In this document: piece after piece, positions 1 through 7,346 of the stretch
Layout: each line of letters opens with the position of its first letter
How positions within the stretch are numbered: the first letter of the stretch is position 1
Source of the DNA: JBBQED01 sp038320345
Lineage (GTDB): Bacteria; Bacteroidota; Bacteroidia; AKYH767-A; OLB10
DNA: 40,274 nt
Direction: 5' to 3'
Assembly (NCBI GenBank): GCA_038320345.1
Contig: JBBQED010000025.1
Location: forward strand, 1 to 40,274
The notes under the pieces: generated by a model
What the model was told of the DNA's origin: nothing
What the model saw: only the letters and a program-made list of their open reading frames with translations
Databases searched by the model: none
Program-made: the position numbers and the translations under genes

Positions 1-58
1 AAGATAAAGGTAATACTAAATCCTGTTTAATAAATTAGCAATTAAAAATATAATTTCC

Positions 59-156
59 GCGCCAGGGATTGAAGCGGATACCCCGCAGGCCGGCTTTTTC
101 CGGGCGAGGAGTATGAGCGAAAAGCCCAGTGACCGAGTGCAACGAAGGGCAGGCGC
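59..156 (+). ncRNA. Structured intergenic element, copy 1 (candidate ncRNA)
   Basis: The element is closed by a helix GCGCC (59-63) / GGCGC (152-156). Inside it are the conserved blocks GCCAGGGAT, AGCGG-TACCCC and GCGAGGAGTATGAGCG-A-AGCC, which recur in the second copy at 14015-14107. A second helix can form between TACCC (79-83) and GG-GTA (108-113), carrying a small CCGG/CCGG hairpin (90-103), and a third hairpin GCCC (124-127) / GGGC (147-150). The closing helix is GGGCC/GGCCC in copy 2, so both arms changed while pairing was kept, which argues for an RNA fold. From memory, similar blocks are common between genes of Bacteroidota, and it may belong to a known family such as Flavo-1; I could not check. 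The strand is assigned from the reading direction of the blocks and is uncertain. Confidence 0.5.
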
Positions 157-160
157 CATA

Positions 161-263
161 ATTAATTTGAAAATTACCAATTTGAAAACACCGAGGCAAG
201 CTCGGGATGAATGTGCTAATTTGCTAATTAATTATTTCCATAGCAAGTTCGGAACAGCTATGG
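161..263. repeat. AT-rich interspersed repeat with two hairpins, copy 1
   Basis: This stretch between the structured element and rnc is built of TTAGCAAATTAGCACATT-type runs (read on the minus strand) around a hairpin CCGAG (191-195) / CTCGG (201-205). A second hairpin, CCATAGC (238-244) / GCTATGG (257-263), encloses GTTC-G-GAAC (247-255). The first hairpin and its AT-rich arm recur at 14870-14932 on the other strand with the loop CTT(A/G)C conserved. A 67-codon open frame across 113-316 looks accidental because it runs through the structured element and this repeat. I see nothing else in 264-336. Confidence 0.5.
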
Positions 264-336
264 TAAATCATGTAAATACCTTAAGCAGCAAAAAAATAAT
301 AAGCACAGAAACGTAAAAGAAAAACAATCCGAAGCC

Positions 337-1059
337 CTAAAGTAATCCCAGTAGTTTACACCCTTGTTCAGCTGCAATCTGTTCTGCTTTTTTCTTGACG
401 AAATCAGTTCCGGTTGCTATTTCTTTATCATCAACAATCAGTCGGACTTTAATCAACCGTGATTTGGAATCTTCTTCAAGCACTTCAAAAACAACCGAGT
501 GTTTTTCTTTTTGTCCCCAGTTAAGAATATGGCTCTTGAAATTATTTTCCGTTTGCTCTACTTCTTCTAGATCCACATGATTGCGGACAATTCGTTCTAG
601 AATGAACTGCTGTGTTACACTATATCCTTTATCAATATATATAGCACCGATGAGCGCTTCGAAAGCATCACCGTACATTGATCGATAACTCCCGGGAACA
701 GCATCACGCTGCAGAAGTTGATCAATTCCAATTTTCATTGCTAGTTGTTTCAGGTTCTCGCGACTTACTATTCGGCTACGCATCTCCGTTAGGAAACCTT
801 CGTCTTTATAAGGAAATTTTTTAAAGAGGAGATCGGCAACGATTGCTCCTAAAACTGCATCTCCAAGATATTCGAGACGTTCATTACTTAGACGGATTCC
901 ACTTGGATTTTCACGAGCAAGTGAACGGTGACTAAATGCCAATTTATAGACAGCAAGGTTACCGGGATAAAATCCTAATAAGTTATGAAGAGAGCGGATC
1001 AGCTTTTTATCCTGCGGACCGGCAAAAAACAAACGCCTGATCAGGGAAGGAAGTAACAA
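337..1059 (-). CDS. rnc: Ribonuclease III
   Basis: This is a double-strand-specific endoribonuclease that processes rRNA precursors and structured mRNAs in the cytoplasm. The 240-residue protein has the catalytic domain first (about 20-160) with the signature NERLEYLGD at 59-67; E60, E63 and D67 match the metal-binding residues of the family, and D131/E134 in DAFEALIGA complete the site. A dsRNA-binding domain follows (about 168-238, ending KKAEQIAAEQGCKLL). The start is TTG at 1057-1059; no ATG exists before the conserved core. It begins four bases after the fabF stop, so it is the last gene of the acpP-fabF-rnc operon, an order common in Bacteroidota. Nothing essential appears to be missing. 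Confidence 0.97.
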   Translation of the reverse strand: MLLPSLIRRLFFAGPQDKKLIRSLHNLLGFYPGNLAVYKLAFSHRSLARENPSGIRLSNERLEYLGDAVLGAIVADLLFKKFPYKDEGFLTEMRSRIVSRENLKQLAMKIGIDQLLQRDAVPGSYRSMYGDAFEALIGAIYIDKGYSVTQQFILERIVRNHVDLEEVEQTENNFKSHILNWGQKEKHSVVFEVLEEDSKSRLIKVRLIVDDKEIATGTDFVKKKAEQIAAEQGCKLLGLL

Positions 1060-1063
1060 AGCC

Positions 1064-2314
1064 TTAGGCGTTGAATTTTTTAATTACCACAGAAGCATTA
1101 TGTCCTCCGAAGCCAAATGTGTTACTTACTGCTGCCCGAACAACACGTTTCTGAGCTTTATTAAAAGTAAAGTTGAGCCTGGAATCAAAAGCAGGATCAT
1201 CAGTAAAGTGGTTAATTGTAGGAGGTACGATATCATTCTTCACTGCAAGGATAGAAGCAATCGCTTCGATAGCCCCAGCAGCACCCAGAAGATGACCCGT
1301 CATTGATTTGGTAGAGCTAATATTCAAGCGGAAGGCATTCTCTCCAAATACATGCATGATTGCTTTCGTTTCGCTGATATCACCCAGCGGAGTAGAAGTT
1401 CCGTGTACATTGATATAATCAATATCCTCTGGTTTCATTTCTGCATCACTCAAAGCGGCCGTCATTACATTTATTGCTCCCAGACCATCCGGATGAGGAG
1501 CAGTAAGGTGATGTGCATCAGCACTCATTCCTCCACCCACCATTTCGGCATAAATCTTTGCACCTCTTGCGAGGGCATGTTCTAATTCTTCTAGGATCAC
1601 ACAACCGGTACCTTCACCTAACACAAATCCATCACGATTCACATCAAAAGGACGAGAAGCAGATTCAGGATCATCGTTCCTTTCGGATAAGGCATGCATG
1701 GCATTAAAACCTCCAATCCCTGCTTCATTTACTGCGGCTTCGGATCCACCCGCCACGAAGGCATCGGCTTTCCCAAGACGGATATAATTATAAGCATCGA
1801 TCAAGGCATTAGTACCTGAAGCACAAGCCGAAACTGTAGTGAAGTTCGGACCTCTAAACCCAAAACGCATAGAGACATGTCCGGAGGCGATATCCGCAAT
1901 CATCTTTGGAATAAAGAAGGGATTGAAGCGTGGAGTACCATCACCTCTGGAGAAGCCACTTACTTCATCCAAGAAAGTTTTGATTCCACCGATACCAGAT
2001 CCCCAAATGACACCTACACGATCGGGATTAAAAGAATTTAAAAGCCCGGAATCCTGAACTGCTTCTTCCGAGCTTGCAATCGCAAACTGAGAAAATCGAT
2101 CAAGTTTCCGAGCTTCTTTACGGTCGAGGTACACGCCAGGGTCAAAATTTTTAACCTCACAGGCGAACCGAGTTTTGAATTTGGTAGCGTCAAACAGTGT
2201 AATAGGACCGGCTCCGGATTTTCCGGCGATTAGTCCTTGCCAGTAATCGGCCACGTTGTTTCCGAGCGGTGTAACCGCCCCTAAACCCGTGATTACTACG
2301 CGCTTAAGCTCCAT
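1064..2314 (-). CDS. fabF: 3-oxoacyl-[ACP] synthase II (KAS II)
   Basis: This enzyme condenses malonyl-ACP with a growing acyl-ACP chain in cytosolic fatty acid synthesis (FAS II). The 416-residue thiolase-fold protein has the nucleophile C164 in TVSACASGTNAL, with H304 (VNVHGTSTPLGD), K336 and H341 (TKSMTGHLLGAAGAIEA) completing the Cys-His-His site, and a typical C-terminus NTFGFGGHNASVV. Length is normal for the family. The ATG at 2312-2314 is directly followed by the usual N-terminus RVVITGLGAVTPLG. It sits 22 bases after acpP and four bases before rnc, so enzyme and carrier protein are probably co-transcribed from the promoter upstream of acpP. Confidence 0.98.
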   Translation of the reverse strand: MELKRVVITGLGAVTPLGNNVADYWQGLIAGKSGAGPITLFDATKFKTRFACEVKNFDPGVYLDRKEARKLDRFSQFAIASSEEAVQDSGLLNSFNPDRVGVIWGSGIGGIKTFLDEVSGFSRGDGTPRFNPFFIPKMIADIASGHVSMRFGFRGPNFTTVSACASGTNALIDAYNYIRLGKADAFVAGGSEAAVNEAGIGGFNAMHALSERNDDPESASRPFDVNRDGFVLGEGTGCVILEELEHALARGAKIYAEMVGGGMSADAHHLTAPHPDGLGAINVMTAALSDAEMKPEDIDYINVHGTSTPLGDISETKAIMHVFGENAFRLNISSTKSMTGHLLGAAGAIEAIASILAVKNDIVPPTINHFTDDPAFDSRLNFTFNKAQKRVVRAAVSNTFGFGGHNASVVIKKFNA

Positions 2315-2336
2315 TCAGCAAAATACGGCGTAAATG

Positions 2337-2573
2337 TTACTTTACGTTGGCTTGAATATAATCTACTGCTTGCCCTACAGTGCCGATTTTCTCAGCCTGA
2401 TCATCAGGAATAGCAATATTGAATTCTTTTTCGAACTCCATGATTAACTCAACGGTGTCGAGAGAATCAGCACCAAGGTCGTTAGTAAAGCTTGATTCGT
2501 TTGTGATTTCGTTTTCGTCGACTCCTAATTTGTCTACGATGATCGCTTTTACGCGTGCTGCAATGTCTGACAT
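2337..2573 (-). CDS. acpP: Acyl carrier protein
   Basis: The 78-residue acidic carrier holds acyl intermediates of fatty acid synthesis on a 4'-phosphopantetheine arm attached to S37 in the motif GADSLD. I place the start at the ATG at 2571-2573 (protein MSDIAARVKAII): this gives the normal ACP length. The frame stays open 27 codons further upstream, but that part overlaps the promoter motif and has no ACP-like sequence. It is the first gene of the acpP-fabF-rnc operon. The four-helix layout with the recognition helix DSLDTVELIMEFEKEF is standard, and nothing is unusual. Confidence 0.97.
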   Translation of the reverse strand: MSDIAARVKAIIVDKLGVDENEITNESSFTNDLGADSLDTVELIMEFEKEFNIAIPDDQAEKIGTVGQAVDYIQANVK

Positions 2574-2602
2574 TGAAGTATTGATTTGATTTAGATAGGG
2601 GG

Positions 2603-2630
2603 CAAAAGTATAAAAATTTGCATTGGCAAA
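2603..2630 (-). promoter_or_regulatory. Promoter of acpP-fabF-rnc
   Basis: Read on the minus strand there is TTTG (2627-2630), 16 bases, then TACTTTTG (2603-2610), matching the Bacteroidetes -33 TTTG / -7 TAnnTTTG promoter. It lies 29 bases before the acpP ATG, giving a short leader. Confidence 0.6.
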
Positions 2631-2996
2631 GACTTCCAATGAGTTTACTAACAATTTGAGGGCAAAATTAGGGGTCTGGGAGTGTGATTCTTAGCGGTAT
2701 ATGTCTGAAAACAAATAGTTTAAATTCCGCTAGCGATTTAAAAATAATTATATGTTGCTGAAAATTAACTTGCTGAATAAGTACTAAGGGGTTATTTCCT
2801 TTAGCTGGAATGCCAGATCGCTAGTAAACAGCACTATAGGTAAATGTTTGAACTAGAAAAACCTGATCGATACAAAAGCTGAAATAAGAAGAATCAGCTT
2901 ATTTTCAAGCAAACCACCTGCCTTGGATTTCAATTTAAAACCAACAACAGATTTCAGATCCACTTTAAATAACGCTAAAGCTTGAAGAGATAGGAG
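2631..2996. other. Intergenic stretch without recognised content
   Basis: Between the acpP promoter and the terminator at 2997 I see no gene, RNA or clear repeat. On the minus strand a frame of about 55 codons ending at 2853 stays open and finishes in aromatic residues like an outer-membrane strand. It runs through the terminator and has no start, so I do not call it. Confidence 0.4.
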
Positions 2997-3031
2997 AAAA
3001 AAAAGAGGGGACCACCATGGCTCCCTCTTTT
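2997..3031 (-). terminator. Terminator of the small secreted-protein gene
   Basis: On the minus strand AAAAGAGGG pairs with CCCTCTTTT around a short interrupted loop, and the descending arm runs on into T residues. It starts 27 bases after the stop codon at 3059. Confidence 0.75.
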
Positions 3032-3058
3032 AATAAACTCATCAAAACAAACTTTTAA

Positions 3059-3355
3059 TTACTTAGTAGCGGCCGGCTTGGGTGCTGGTTTAGCTGCTTC
3101 TTTTGTTGATGTTGCAGCTGTTTTAACAATATGATGATGTGAAGACTTAGCCGTACTGCTATGCGTCATGGTACCTTTGCTCGCAGTAGTACTCGTTGGT
3201 TGAAGAGTTGTTTTAGCCGGAGCCGTTTTCTCCATGGTTTTAGCTGGAGTTGCCTTAGTAGTTTGTTTTACTGGAGCTGCTTTAGCGGCTTCCTGAGCGT
3301 TTGCCTGCAAGAGTCCCAGACCTGCAAAGGCGAGAACAAGCATTACTTTTTTCAT
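3059..3355 (-). CDS. Small secreted Ala/Lys/Thr-rich protein
   Basis: I do not recognise a family. The 98-residue product starts with a clear signal peptide (MKKVMLVLAFAGLGLLQANA, probable cleavage before Q21). The rest is a low-complexity chain of A, K, P, T and S with loosely repeated units such as KATPAKT and KTAPAKT, a polar Ser/Thr segment, and a short SSHHH stretch near residues 75-79. It is strongly basic and probably disordered. The frame is open 54 codons further upstream, but the ATG at 3353-3355 is the start that puts the signal peptide at the N-terminus. It is a single-gene unit with its own terminator. A periplasmic or surface protein that binds polyanions or cell wall would fit, but this is only inference. 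Confidence 0.75.
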   Translation of the reverse strand: MKKVMLVLAFAGLGLLQANAQEAAKAAPVKQTTKATPAKTMEKTAPAKTTLQPTSTTASKGTMTHSSTAKSSHHHIVKTAATSTKEAAKPAPKPAATK

Positions 3356-3544
3356 GATGATATAGATTTGTGCATTAGTGCGTGACAAATGTTCTATCTG
3401 CACAGTGATGTTAGAATGAATTTTAAAATCCCGAAAATCTTCATTCATAGTATTGTCATGTAGATGAAGATGTGAAATTAAAATCAGATCTGAAAAAAGA
3501 ATTAACACCAAAAACAAAAGCCGTCTCTCTCTAAAATTACCTCA

Positions 3545-3576
3545 TCAAAAAAGGCTGCAATCATCAGATTACAGCC
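3545..3576 (-). terminator. Terminator of the HNH-type gene
   Basis: On the minus strand AGGCTG, one mismatch and AATC pair with GATT and CAGCCT (3552-3576) around a four-base loop, followed by TTTTTT. It lies 29 bases after the stop at 3606. Confidence 0.8.
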
Positions 3577-3605
3577 TCGGCAAAATTATTTTTATAAGGG
3601 GAGAA

Positions 3606-4160
3606 CTATGCTTTTACATGACTCCAATTTTCTCCACTCTTAATGCGATACAATTGCATTTCACTAATTTCAAAATGCTCTGCAATTTGCTTCAGGGTGA
3701 GTTTACGGTTTTTATCGCTCACCATCTGTTTGATTTTTTTCACCGTTGCATCCGTGAGTTTATGTCCTTTCTTTTTATTGATAGAACGATAGGCTAAAAC
3801 TGCAGGACTCTTTTGTTGATGCTTTTCCATTTCTTCTTTGGTAGCCCAACGCAAGTTTTTCACTCCATTATTTTCTTTGTTGTAATCGAGATGTACAACG
3901 AATTCTTGTTTAGTGCTTTTTTTAGTCAGGAAAGCATCCGCTACTAAGCGATGAATAAAAAGAGTCATGTTCTTACCATCTGGTTTGAGCTTGAGTGTTG
4001 GATAACCACCCATCAATGTTCCTTTCAATAATGAGCCCTCTTGAATGGATTCGGTATAGCTCACCAAGCGACCTTGATCCGAAACCGCATAATTACAACG
4101 AAAAACTCCTTTGTTGAATTGAATAACTTTCCAAGACTCGTTCTTAACAGGCTTTACCAT
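3606..4160 (-). CDS. NUMOD4 / HNH endonuclease-like protein with C-terminal HTH
   Basis: The 184-residue protein has three parts. A NUMOD4-like segment (about 8-60) has W10, YAVSDQGR and GYPTLKL. An HNH_3-type core (67-107) contains FIHRLVADAF and then VVHLDYNKENN with NLRWAT; H70, H90, D92 and N97 are kept, so the nuclease site looks intact. A C-terminal helix-turn-helix (about 134-180) has LTLKQIAEHFEISEMQLYRI. Such proteins are usually homing or phage endonucleases, but here it stands alone with its own terminator and no intron, intein or phage genes around it. It could be a resident nuclease or a nuclease-derived DNA-binding regulator. The start is ATG at 4158-4160. Confidence 0.85.
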   Translation of the reverse strand: MVKPVKNESWKVIQFNKGVFRCNYAVSDQGRLVSYTESIQEGSLLKGTLMGGYPTLKLKPDGKNMTLFIHRLVADAFLTKKSTKQEFVVHLDYNKENNGVKNLRWATKEEMEKHQQKSPAVLAYRSINKKKGHKLTDATVKKIKQMVSDKNRKLTLKQIAEHFEISEMQLYRIKSGENWSHVKA

Positions 4161-4454
4161 AGGGGTTAGATTTTATGATAGAACTAAATTATATAAAATA
4201 ATGGTAGGGCATTACCGTTAGGACCAAGTTTCAGGCATTTTTCGAAGCCTTTTAAAAATCGTAGATTGAATTTCACCCAAGCAATCTGCAGTTCCCCCCA
4301 TAGATTCCCATCCATTGCCGCTAAAAAAAGGGTAAGGTTTCCAAACCAACCTAAATTGCCATCCGGTTCACAACTACTATAGGTAATCAGAATTACATAG
4401 GAACCTCTGAAAAATATTTTAATTATTGAAAATCAAACACATACAAAAATAAAG

Positions 4455-7235
4455 ATGACAAAAACAACCACTTTGAATTCAACAAACATGTTTATGAGAT
4501 CCCTAAGGGCACTAATGATGATCGCTATTTTTAGCCTTCTATCTATTACTTCAAATGCTGCTGTTTTAAGCGTTACTACGGCAGTTGTTAAGCCAACATG
4601 TTTTGGTTCATGCGATGGAATTATCAATACCACTGTGAAAGGCGGAACACCTCCCTACACTTATGCTTGGTCAAACGGTCAAACGACTGCTTCTCTGACA
4701 GGCTTATGCATTGGAGCTTATACGGTAACCGTAACCGACGATAAGGGTGCACAGGTTATCAAAACTGCAAATGTAAGTCAGCCTTCACAGGTTCGCGCTA
4801 CATTAACTGCTACTCCATTAAATTGTAATGGTGCTTGTGATGGCTCTATTTCAACGGTTCCCGGTGGAGGAACTCCTCCCTATACTTATTTATGGAGTAA
4901 TGGAGCTACTTCAGCAAATATTTCTAGTTTATGTGCGGGAGTTTATTCGCTTACTATCACCGACTCTAAAGGTTGTGTAGGTTATTGCAATAAAAGTGTT
5001 ACTCAACCAACTTTACTTCGTGGAAATTCTTCTTCAGTAAATGCTACTTGCTTTGGTGCATGCAACGGTTCTGCTGCTTCTGCTCCAAGCGGTGGTGTTC
5101 CTCCTTATGATTATAGTTGGTCGACTGGCGCAACTACATCTTCTATCAATGGATTATGCGCAGGATTTTATACCATCACCGTTACCGACTTCAGAAAATG
5201 TACACGTACATCCACAGTTGAAATCAAAGAAGCTGCAGCGTTAGTACTCACTCCTTCGTCTACTAATATCAGTTGTTTTGGTGCATGTAATGGAACTGCT
5301 GATGTATTTGTTTCTGGTGGAACAGGTGTTGTAACTTATTTATGGTCGAATGGTGCTACTACAGCAAACCTTAGTAATTTATGTGCTGGATCATTTACTG
5401 TAACAGTTACTGATGAAAATAATTGTCAGGCTCAGACTTCAATAAATATCATCGAACCAAAAGCGCTTTCGACTTTAATTAGTAAAGTAGATGTGACTTG
5501 TTTCAATGCTAGTAACGGTTCTGCTTTAGTTGTTGCTTCTGAAGGTACTGCTCCTTATACTTACCTATGGTCGAACGGTGCAACTACTGATGCGATCAAT
5601 AGTATTGCTGCAGGGTCTTATACAGTTACTGTTATTGATTTCAATGGTTGTTCTAAAGTTGAATCTGTAACTATCATCGAACCAAAAGCACTTCATGTTG
5701 TTGTAAGTGGTTTCATTCATGCAAGTTGTTTGGGATCATGTAATGGATCAGCCAATGTTGTAGCAAATGAAGGTACTGCACCTTATACTTACTTATGGTC
5801 AAATGGTGCAACTTCTGATGCTATCGACAACTTATGTGCTGGAACTTATACTGTAACAGTAACTGATAAAAACGGATGTGTTGCAAATACTTCAGTTACT
5901 ATTAGTCAACCTTCAGTACTTGTAGCAAGCAGTTGTAAATCAAATGTAAGTTGTAAAGGTGGTTGTAACGGATCTGCATTAGCAAGTGCAAATGGAGGAA
6001 CTTCCCCTTATTCTTACTTATGGTCAAACAATGCAATATCGGCTTCAATCAATGCGCTTTGTGCAGGATGGTACTCCGTTACTATTACCGATGCTAATGG
6101 ATGTACTTCTTCATCATCCGTTGAAGTAAAGCAACCAGCAAATGATCTTTCAGCAGTTGTAATTGTAGTGTCGAATTCAACAGGTGCAAATATTGCGAAC
6201 GGTTCACTTTCAGTTACTGCTTCTGGTGGAACTTCTCCATACAGTTACTTATGGTCGAATGGTCAGACTTCAAACATAGCTACAAATTTACTTGCAGGAA
6301 CTTATACTGTAACGGTTACTGATGCTAATGGTTGTACTACAATTGCACAAGGCACAATCACCGCCCCTACACTTTGCGGTGGATTTAGAACACAAACACA
6401 AGGAGGATGGGGTCAATGCCAACAAAATGGTAATAACCCAGGTTCATATCTGGCACAACATTTTGCTTCTTCATTCCCTAACGGAGTAACAGTTGGATGT
6501 GGTAACAAAACAATTTTATTAACTACCTACACCGCTGTATGTAACTTCCTTCCTTCTGGAACTACTCCACGTGCACTGACAACTAGTTATATTAATCCGG
6601 CACAGACTTACAGAAACGTATTCGCAGGTCAGGTAGTAACATTAGCTATCAATTTAGGATTCGATCAAACAATCCCGAGCTTCAGTAGTTCACAAACCTT
6701 ATTAGGCGCTCAAGTGATTCAGTCAGGACCATATATTGGTTGGACAGTAAATCAACTTTTCGCTGCTGCGAATGCTGCCTTGGGTGGATGCTCTACCACT
6801 TACAGCATCAGTACACTGAACACTGCAGTAGATAATGTAAATAACAATTACGATAATGGTTACAGCAACAACGGATTTCTTGCTTGTCCAGGACAAGGTG
6901 GTTGTGGTGGTGGTGGAAACGGAGGTTGTGGTGGCGGAGGAAACGGTGGTTGTGGTGGTGGTGGACATAGAATTGCGAATGCAGGAAGTGATCTTGAAAA
7001 CTTCGGAATGATAGCCTATCCTAACCCATTTGCTACGACCTTCTATGTTCAGTTACATGCTGAAACACCAGTTGAGATTTTTGTGATGGATATTTCTGGA
7101 AAAGTAGTTGCGCATTTCAATAACGTAACTAACGGAATTGAAGTTGGATCAGATCTACCTTCAGGAGTATACTTCCTAAAAGCTACTGACGAAAGCGGTG
7201 CAAGTCGTACTATTAAAATGGTAAAAGGAAATTAA
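4455..7235 (+). CDS. Secreted SprB-repeat surface protein with T9SS C-terminal domain
   Basis: This 926-residue protein is probably exported by Sec and then by the type IX system to the cell surface. After a signal peptide (hydrophobic core about 18-33, end near SNAA) come eight repeats of about 75 residues (about 45-637) of SprB type: CFGxCxG, GGTxPYxYxWSNGATT, LCAG-Y-VTVTD and NGC. Repeats 1-4, 6 and 7 carry the paired cysteines, repeat 5 has one, and repeat 8 has none. A separate domain (641 to about 812) starts CGGFRTQTQGGWG. Three GGCGGGGN/H units (815-838) form a hinge. The last 75 residues are a T9SS type A sorting domain (YPNPF, SGVYFLKA). SprB repeats are known from gliding adhesins, so adhesion or matrix building is plausible. 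M12 and M14 are alternative starts. Confidence 0.93.
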   Translation: MTKTTTLNSTNMFMRSLRALMMIAIFSLLSITSNAAVLSVTTAVVKPTCFGSCDGIINTTVKGGTPPYTYAWSNGQTTASLTGLCIGAYTVTVTDDKGAQVIKTANVSQPSQVRATLTATPLNCNGACDGSISTVPGGGTPPYTYLWSNGATSANISSLCAGVYSLTITDSKGCVGYCNKSVTQPTLLRGNSSSVNATCFGACNGSAASAPSGGVPPYDYSWSTGATTSSINGLCAGFYTITVTDFRKCTRTSTVEIKEAAALVLTPSSTNISCFGACNGTADVFVSGGTGVVTYLWSNGATTANLSNLCAGSFTVTVTDENNCQAQTSINIIEPKALSTLISKVDVTCFNASNGSALVVASEGTAPYTYLWSNGATTDAINSIAAGSYTVTVIDFNGCSKVESVTIIEPKALHVVVSGFIHASCLGSCNGSANVVANEGTAPYTYLWSNGATSDAIDNLCAGTYTVTVTDKNGCVANTSVTISQPSVLVASSCKSNVSCKGGCNGSALASANGGTSPYSYLWSNNAISASINALCAGWYSVTITDANGCTSSSSVEVKQPANDLSAVVIVVSNSTGANIANGSLSVTASGGTSPYSYLWSNGQTSNIATNLLAGTYTVTVTDANGCTTIAQGTITAPTLCGGFRTQTQGGWGQCQQNGNNPGSYLAQHFASSFPNGVTVGCGNKTILLTTYTAVCNFLPSGTTPRALTTSYINPAQTYRNVFAGQVVTLAINLGFDQTIPSFSSSQTLLGAQVIQSGPYIGWTVNQLFAAANAALGGCSTTYSISTLNTAVDNVNNNYDNGYSNNGFLACPGQGGCGGGGNGGCGGGGNGGCGGGGHRIANAGSDLENFGMIAYPNPFATTFYVQLHAETPVEIFVMDISGKVVAHFNNVTNGIEVGSDLPSGVYFLKATDESGASRTIKMVKGN
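5448..5689 (+). repeat. Near-identical repeat units inside the SprB-repeat gene
   Basis: The 17-mer ATCATCGAACCAAAAGC occurs at 5448-5464 and again at 5673-5689, exactly 225 bases (75 codons) apart. The following YTYLWSNGAT segments are also almost identical in DNA. The match exceeds what protein conservation requires, pointing to recent duplication or gene conversion. Confidence 0.7.
6897..6968 (+). repeat. Three 24-bp tandem repeats coding a Gly/Cys hinge
   Basis: The units 6897-6920, 6921-6944 and 6945-6968 each code GGCGGGG plus N or H. They separate the 641-812 domain from the T9SS sorting domain. Slippage could change copy number, and the regularly spaced cysteines could cross-link. 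Confidence 0.85.
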
Positions 7236-7252
7236 TCCTTCTTAAATATTTC

Positions 7253-7287
7253 AAAAAGCTGCCTCCGTTTCCGGAGGCAGCTTTTTT
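7253..7287 (+). terminator. Strong terminator after the SprB-repeat gene
   Basis: AAAAAGCTGCCTCCG pairs with CGGAGGCAGCTTTTTT around a TTTC loop. It is a textbook rho-independent terminator 17 bases after the stop codon. Confidence 0.93.
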
Positions 7288-7315
7288 GCATTTTATAAAC
7301 CTCAGAATAAATTTT

Positions 7316-7342
7316 TTTGGGGAAAGGAAGCGCTTAACTTTG
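7316..7342 (+). promoter_or_regulatory. Promoter of purN (near-leaderless)
   Basis: TTTG (7316-7319), 15 bases, then TAACTTTG (7335-7342). The motif ends only four bases before the purN ATG, so transcription would begin at or next to the start codon. Confidence 0.6.
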
Positions 7343-7346
7343 CAAC

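Noticed and set aside
113..316. 67-codon plus-strand open frame
   Set aside because: It runs through the structured element and the AT-rich repeat, has no recognisable protein pattern and its start lies inside a conserved RNA block (GAGGAGTATGAGCG).
2574..2654. 27-codon upstream extension of acpP
   Set aside because: It covers the TACTTTTG promoter motif and adds non-ACP sequence; the ATG at 2573 gives the normal 78 residues.
2853..3020. Minus-strand open frame ending in a beta-strand-like ISAFVSIRFF
   Set aside because: It has no ATG, runs through the terminator of the upstream gene and lacks any family pattern; possibly a decayed outer-membrane protein end, but not supportable.
3356..3517. 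54-codon upstream extension of the small secreted protein
   Set aside because: It would bury the signal peptide in the middle of the protein.
4590..6360. Regular repeats that might suggest a CRISPR array or satellite
   Set aside because: They are in-frame 75-codon protein repeats (SprB type) without CRISPR-like repeat/spacer sizes.
6723..6968. Antisense Thr/Val-rich 81-codon frame
   Set aside because: It is only the reverse of the Gly-rich hinge repeats and the domain before them.
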